A stretch of 45,830 bases of DNA, taken from assembly GCF_003121985.1 (NCBI RefSeq), contig NZ_QEWP01000026.1:1-45830 (forward strand), given 5' to 3'. The position numbers and the translations under genes were made by a program. Shown one piece after another: positions 41,915 through 45,830 of the stretch; within the stretch, counting starts at the first letter, position 1; each line of letters starts with the position of its first letter. This DNA comes from Marinilabilia rubra (lineage in GTDB: Bacteria > Bacteroidota > Bacteroidia > Bacteroidales > Marinilabiliaceae). A model generated the notes under the pieces. It worked only from the letters and a program-made list of their open reading frames with translations. It did not search any database and was not told the DNA's origin.

Positions 41915-43774
41915 CTACTCGCCTAACCCACTAACCCATTCCTCCAGCACCACCAACGGCCAAACCCTTGAAAAAGTGACCGAAGCATCCCCCTTCAGAA
42001 AGCGACTCCAGATATCCAGAACTCCCTTTTCATTAAACATGTCCCTTTGAGCAATTGAGCGAATACGCTCGTCTGCATAGTTGTGCATCTCCCCTTTCAA
42101 CCAGTCGCGCCAGGGAAAGACAAAGCCCATCTTAGGACGGTTAACGATGTAATCAGGCAGCAAGTCGGGCATACTGTCTACAAGAAGTTTCTTAGGAGTA
42201 ACAGGCCGTTTTATATCATCCGGTAGCGATAAGACATACTCCACCAACTCATGATCCAGAAAGGGTACCCGTACTTCCAGAGCCTGGGCCATACTCATCT
42301 GGTCACTGTCGCGAAGCAATACATTCTGCATGTAAGTGGTCAGCTCTGCCACCGACACCCGTGATAACACATCTCCCTCCTTTTGAAGATGTTGCTTCTT
42401 AAGCCACTCCACGGGATTATGTACAGGCAGTTCCTTGCGATTCAACATTCCTTCAAGTTGTGGATCCATCAACGCCTGGCGGGAAATAGCAAATGCCTCT
42501 TCAAAACTGTAGTCTTTCATTTCCAGAAGACGCTTCACCTTTGTGGAGGCTACTCCCGGCTTTAAGGCTGTAAGACTTCTCCCGGCCATTTGCCGTAAAA
42601 AAAGCGGTAACTTCCACAAAGCTTTACGTTTTTCAAGAGCCGCCATCCGGTTAAATATGGCATATCCACCAAATACCTCATCGCCGCCCAATCCGGAAAG
42701 CGCCATGGTGATTCCGGCCTCTTTGGTCATTTTGGAAACCACCCAGGTATTGGGGCCGTCCCCACTTGGGTGATCCATGGCGGATAAGGCGTCCGGTAAC
42801 AAATGCAGAAAATCATCCGGTTTTAGATGAATCTCATGATGGTTGGTTTTGTGCATTTCAGCAATATACCGTGCATAAGGAGCTTCCGAGAACTCATCTT
42901 CCGAGAAAGTGATATTAAAGGTATCAATCCGGTTGTTGGATACTTTGGCCATGGCTCCAACGACTGCACTGGAGTCAATCCCTCCGGACAGAAAAGCCCC
43001 GAACGGAACATCTGCGACCAGACGGCGTTCGACGGATTCAAAAAAAAGATTTCGTACCTTTTGTTTCACCTCCTCGTAGCTTCCGGGATTATGTGTTTTA
43101 ACCTTATCAAATGAACTCCAGAAGGTATCAAAAGAGACCTGATTGTTTTTCAGGTTGTAATTGAGTATGGTTCCCGGCAAAAGCATCTGAACCTCTTTCA
43201 AAATGGTTTTGGGCGTCTGAACCGTTTGGTATCGTAAAAAATCTACCACAGAATCCTCATCCAGATTTTTTGAAACAGAGCCCGACGCCAAAAGCGCCCT
43301 TACCTCCGATGAGAAAAACAAACCATTGTCATTCAAACTCCAGTAAAGTGGCTTTATGCCCATGCGATCTCTCACAATTGCGAGATTCTGTTCCTCTCTG
43401 TCCCAAATAGCAAAGGCAAACATTCCATTGAATTGTTTCACACATTCCGGGCCCATTTTTTCCCAGGCGGCCAGTATCACTTCACTATCGGTATGCGATT
43501 GCCAGGGGTAATCAAACTTATGCCTCAGCTCCCTGAAATTGTACACCTCACCGTTAAAAACCAGCACATAGCGCCCACAAGCAGAAACCATTGGCTGATG
43601 CCCGGCAGCTGAAAGATCAATAATGGAAAGTCTTTTTTGACCCAGAGCAACAGCTTCCTCCTGCCATATACCCTCATCATCCGGTCCCCGGTGGGAGAGT
43701 CGGTGATTCATGGATTTAACCATGGATTCTTTATCCTCTATCTTTTTTGAAACAATTCCGTTGATTCCGCACAT
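41915..43774 (-). CDS. asnB: Asparagine synthase (glutamine-hydrolysing)
   Basis: 619 residues, ATG at 43774. Cys2 in MCGINGIVS is the glutaminase nucleophile after Met removal; SHRGPDDEG and the later GAFLSGGIDSSAVVGAM (PP-loop for ATP) are intact. Such AsnB-like proteins are common in O-antigen loci, where they amidate uronic acids or related groups rather than make free asparagine. That role here is inferred from context. The C-terminal VSGLGE and TAG stop fall at the edge of the TAGG tract. Confidence 0.9.
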   Translation of the reverse strand: MCGINGIVSKKIEDKESMVKSMNHRLSHRGPDDEGIWQEEAVALGQKRLSIIDLSAAGHQPMVSACGRYVLVFNGEVYNFRELRHKFDYPWQSHTDSEVILAAWEKMGPECVKQFNGMFAFAIWDREEQNLAIVRDRMGIKPLYWSLNDNGLFFSSEVRALLASGSVSKNLDEDSVVDFLRYQTVQTPKTILKEVQMLLPGTILNYNLKNNQVSFDTFWSSFDKVKTHNPGSYEEVKQKVRNLFFESVERRLVADVPFGAFLSGGIDSSAVVGAMAKVSNNRIDTFNITFSEDEFSEAPYARYIAEMHKTNHHEIHLKPDDFLHLLPDALSAMDHPSGDGPNTWVVSKMTKEAGITMALSGLGGDEVFGGYAIFNRMAALEKRKALWKLPLFLRQMAGRSLTALKPGVASTKVKRLLEMKDYSFEEAFAISRQALMDPQLEGMLNRKELPVHNPVEWLKKQHLQKEGDVLSRVSVAELTTYMQNVLLRDSDQMSMAQALEVRVPFLDHELVEYVLSLPDDIKRPVTPKKLLVDSMPDLLPDYIVNRPKMGFVFPWRDWLKGEMHNYADERIRSIAQRDMFNEKGVLDIWSRFLKGDASVTFSRVWPLVVLEEWVSGLGE

Positions 43775-43946
43775 ATTTTTTAGTATTGAGCTTTTTAACC
43801 TAATGAACTGATGAGTGAAATATTGAATGAGTGGGTGAGAGAATGAGCAATTGAGAGAATGAATTGGAAAATTATTGCTTGCTATTAATTTACCTCAACC
43901 TTAGCCTTAACCTCCAAGCCTAATCACCTATTTGCCTATTAGCCTA
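43775..43946. repeat. Spacer with GAATGAG and CCTA words
   Basis: Two word types adjoin: GAATGAGTGGGTGAGAGAATGAG-like words (43806-43866, core GAATGAG) and CCTCAACCTTAGCCTTAACC followed by CCTA words up to the stop codon of the next gene at 43947. Confidence 0.7.
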
Positions 43947-45092
43947 CTAAAACAATTCTCCATAACGCTCCTCAAGCCCCGCTTCCAACAAATACACTTC
44001 TGCTAACTTCTTTGCATTCTCTCCCCTATTTTTAAGGTCATCAGAAGAACAATTCAGTAGTTCCTCCAGCACCCTCACAAAATCCCCTTCCTCATTCAAA
44101 TCAAAAACCCACCCCGCCCCTTTTTCTTCCAAATTCTGCCAGGGCGTTTTATCACTGATCATCACCGGCAATCCAGCTGCTAAAGCCTCATAAATGGAAT
44201 GCCCGAAATTCTCTCCAAAGGTCGGTAATACATAACAATGATAACCGGCGAGTATTTCTACTACCTTTACCGGTTCCACAGCCCCTTTGTAATTCACTTC
44301 AACATTCTCAGGCATTTTCTTAATAATCTTCTCACATTCCTGCCAGTAATCCGCATCCTTTACCGGGCCGTAGATGTCATAGATAATTTTTCGTTCTCCT
44401 TCATAGTCCTTTAATAGCTTTAACAATGCCAGGTGGTTTTTCTTACGCGCCACCAGGGCAATTGTCACCAGTTTTAACGCCTCTCCTTCAAAATCAGGCA
44501 TCACACTTTCCTGTGTTACCGCAGGCACATTCCCCGCAACTGTAATTTCAGCCTTCTCCCCAATTTCCCTTTTTATGTCTTTTTTTTCCTGTTCATCCGT
44601 TGCATGCCAGACCACATTTCCAGCATTCATAAAAGGCTTCACCACCATCAAAAAGTATTTTTTCTTGGCAGCTTTTAACGCCAAAGCCCCTTCCTGAAAC
44701 ATACCACGCGGTGCAATAATCATTTTTCGCCTTTTTTTTGAATGCCATGCATTAAAAATCAGTGGCGAAACAGTGGCGAAAAGAGAGAACAATCCGTTGA
44801 TATAAGCAATATCCGGACGTACCTCCTTCAACAATCGGGAAACACCAGCATAACCAGTATTTTCATCAGAAGCATAAAACACTTCTGCCTTACCCTCAAA
44901 ATCAACCCATTTATCTTTTTCAACATCAAGCAAAGTGCCATCCAAATCCACATTTCGGGCCAGCACAAAAAATTCATGGCGCTCACCTAACAACCGCACC
45001 ATGTTGGTAATGGATTGTATGGGCCCTCCCGCTTTGAAGGCAGGGGTGAAATAGTCGTATATGATTAGTATTCTTTTCTTCTCCTTTGTCAT
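43947..45092 (-). CDS. Glycosyltransferase family 4
   Basis: 381 residues from MTKEKKRILIIYDYFTPAFKAGGPIQSI (ATG at 45092); the upstream ATG at 45125 lies in CAAT-word sequence and is less likely. GGPIQSI is the acceptor-domain glycine loop; LPTFGENFGHSIYEALAAGLPVMISD has the donor glutamate of the E-X7-E motif in EALAAGLP. First gene of a minus-strand run with asnB. Confidence 0.87.
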   Translation of the reverse strand: MTKEKKRILIIYDYFTPAFKAGGPIQSITNMVRLLGERHEFFVLARNVDLDGTLLDVEKDKWVDFEGKAEVFYASDENTGYAGVSRLLKEVRPDIAYINGLFSLFATVSPLIFNAWHSKKRRKMIIAPRGMFQEGALALKAAKKKYFLMVVKPFMNAGNVVWHATDEQEKKDIKREIGEKAEITVAGNVPAVTQESVMPDFEGEALKLVTIALVARKKNHLALLKLLKDYEGERKIIYDIYGPVKDADYWQECEKIIKKMPENVEVNYKGAVEPVKVVEILAGYHCYVLPTFGENFGHSIYEALAAGLPVMISDKTPWQNLEEKGAGWVFDLNEEGDFVRVLEELLNCSSDDLKNRGENAKKLAEVYLLEAGLEERYGELF

Positions 45093-45707
45093 AGCCCCAC
45101 AAAGATAACAATGAGCAATGAACAATTATCAATAAACAATGAGCAATTATCAGCGATCACTGATCGTAGATATGAGATTAATAGATTTAAGATGGTTAGA
45201 TATGAGAAGTTCTCTTTGCTCCATGCAGTAATTAAATGATTGAATGAAGGAATGAGAAAAGGATCGAATATCAAAAACACCATTCTACCGTTCAACCCTA
45301 CGCCCCCCCAAAGACATTAGATTTAAGATTTTTAGATATATGAACTTCCCTTTGCTCTATGCTCAATACCCCATGCCCATCTCACCTCTCTTTTTCTCTG
45401 CGTCCCCTGTGTCCTCCTTTTTCTATGCGATGAAAACCATATCTCGTCACAGACGAGAATCAAACGCCCCCCTCGTTGCAAACAAGAGGGAGAGTGGCAT
45501 ACGACCCACGTCGGGGTCGGGATTAACATTTAATGGTATCTCTACAAATATGCCGCCCATTCAGGGCTCAAAAAATCGTAGGTTCCCATATTCCCGGGGC
45601 TTCACCCCGGGCTTTTTGATTTCGGGCCGTTGGCCCTTTCCCCCATGCTCTCTGCTCCTTGCACCTCGCTCCATGCTCTATGCTCAACTCTCATCTCTCA
45701 TCTTGTC
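45093..45707. repeat. Gene-free repeat region before the right IS end
   Basis: It contains CAAT words (AACAATGAGCAATGAACAAT, near 45108-45145), AT-rich sequence, GC palindromes (CCCCGGGGCTTCACCCCGGG-like block near 45595, GGGCCGTTGGCCC near 45625) and a TGCTC/CTCC word tract (45640-45700). No gene can be supported. Confidence 0.7.
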
Positions 45708-45830
45708 CCGTCCTGAAATAGGTTGACCGCTTTTGAACATTTTCACTAAACATTCAAAAGACGGTTATTATGAAAAAGAAACGTTCACAATTTCAATTTA
45801 GATCAAGTCGTTATTTTAGTGAGGACTTCA
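45708..45830. mobile_element. Terminal part of an IS-like element, right copy
   Basis: Exact inverted copy of bases 5-127. It begins at CCGTCCTGAAATA, has about 60 bases of non-coding end and then the transposase-like start; the rest is beyond the window. Confidence 0.7.
45770..45830 (+). CDS. Transposase-like protein, N-terminal fragment running off the window
   Basis: ATG at 45770 and 20 codons identical to those of the left copy. Family uncertain (IS3 OrfA-like by the RYFSEDF string). Confidence 0.5.
   Translation, partial: MKKKRSQFQFRSSRYFSEDF

Noticed and set aside
42383-43114. Plus-strand ORFs inside the asparagine synthase region
   Set aside because: Shadows of asnB on the other strand.
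45332-45726. Opposing ORFs in the right-hand spacer
   Set aside because: Low-complexity and palindromic DNA without recognisable domain or ribosome-binding site.

Overview
The window looks like a surface-polysaccharide (O-antigen or exopolysaccharide) locus of a Bacteroidota bacterium, probably near Bacteroidales/Marinilabiliales. The taxon is inferred from three things: the Bacteroidota-type -7 box (TATTTTTG, TAACTTTA), an HU/IHF-like DUF4469-type DNA-binding protein, and the intergenic vocabulary (CCCCCTAACCCCCTGAA blocks, GTCATTCTGAACGAAGTGAAGAATCT hairpins). Both window ends carry the same 123-bp sequence in inverted orientation, each with the 5' end of the same outward-facing transposase-like gene. 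The window is therefore either bracketed by two IS copies or is an assembly contig broken at them.

Region 1 (about 0.1-19 kb) is a one-directional array of nine toxin-antitoxin (TA) modules: HI0074/MNT, VapBC, HEPN/MNT, MNT/HEPN, zeta-like, PIN, UPF0175/DUF3368, DUF433/DUF5615 and a second zeta-like pair. It also holds an AlbA_2-type regulator and two GxxExxY proteins. The array surrounds and splits the ABC exporter pair wzm (10435-11283) and wzt (18968-20245). Most modules are preceded by the same ordered repeats: CAGT-word tract, 68-bp hairpin, ATCTGYGCCC words, GTTGCGAAGCAAC words, ATTAGTGGAAAA leader. Seven times this leader runs into the first 10-80 codons of a broken wzt. The stubs differ from one another mainly at synonymous positions, so they look like remains of different wzt alleles rather than fresh copies of one. 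Several toxins are dead (nonsense, frameshift, truncation) beside an intact partner.

Region 2 (19-34 kb) is the compact, AT-rich sugar assembly cluster, all on the plus strand: wzt with a carbohydrate-binding C-terminus, two sulfotransferase-like proteins, a DegT-type sugar aminotransferase, a hexapeptide acetyltransferase, five GT2, one GT32-like and three GT4 glycosyltransferases, a decayed CatB-like acetyltransferase and a truncated MBOAT O-acyltransferase. A sulfated and acylated, amino-sugar-containing glycan exported by Wzm/Wzt is the simplest reading.

Region 3 (34-45.8 kb) holds an HU-like protein, an intact IS256-family element with 8-bp target duplication, a Wzy/WaaL-like polymerase or ligase, another zeta-like pair with a damaged P-loop, two more GT4 enzymes, a four-helix-bundle (S23-type) protein and an asparagine synthase. 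Its spacers use a different word (TAGG). In five genes the word tract starts exactly at the TAG stop codon and reads away from the gene.

No tRNA, rRNA, CRISPR array or integrase gene was seen. All family assignments come from motif reading without database searches.
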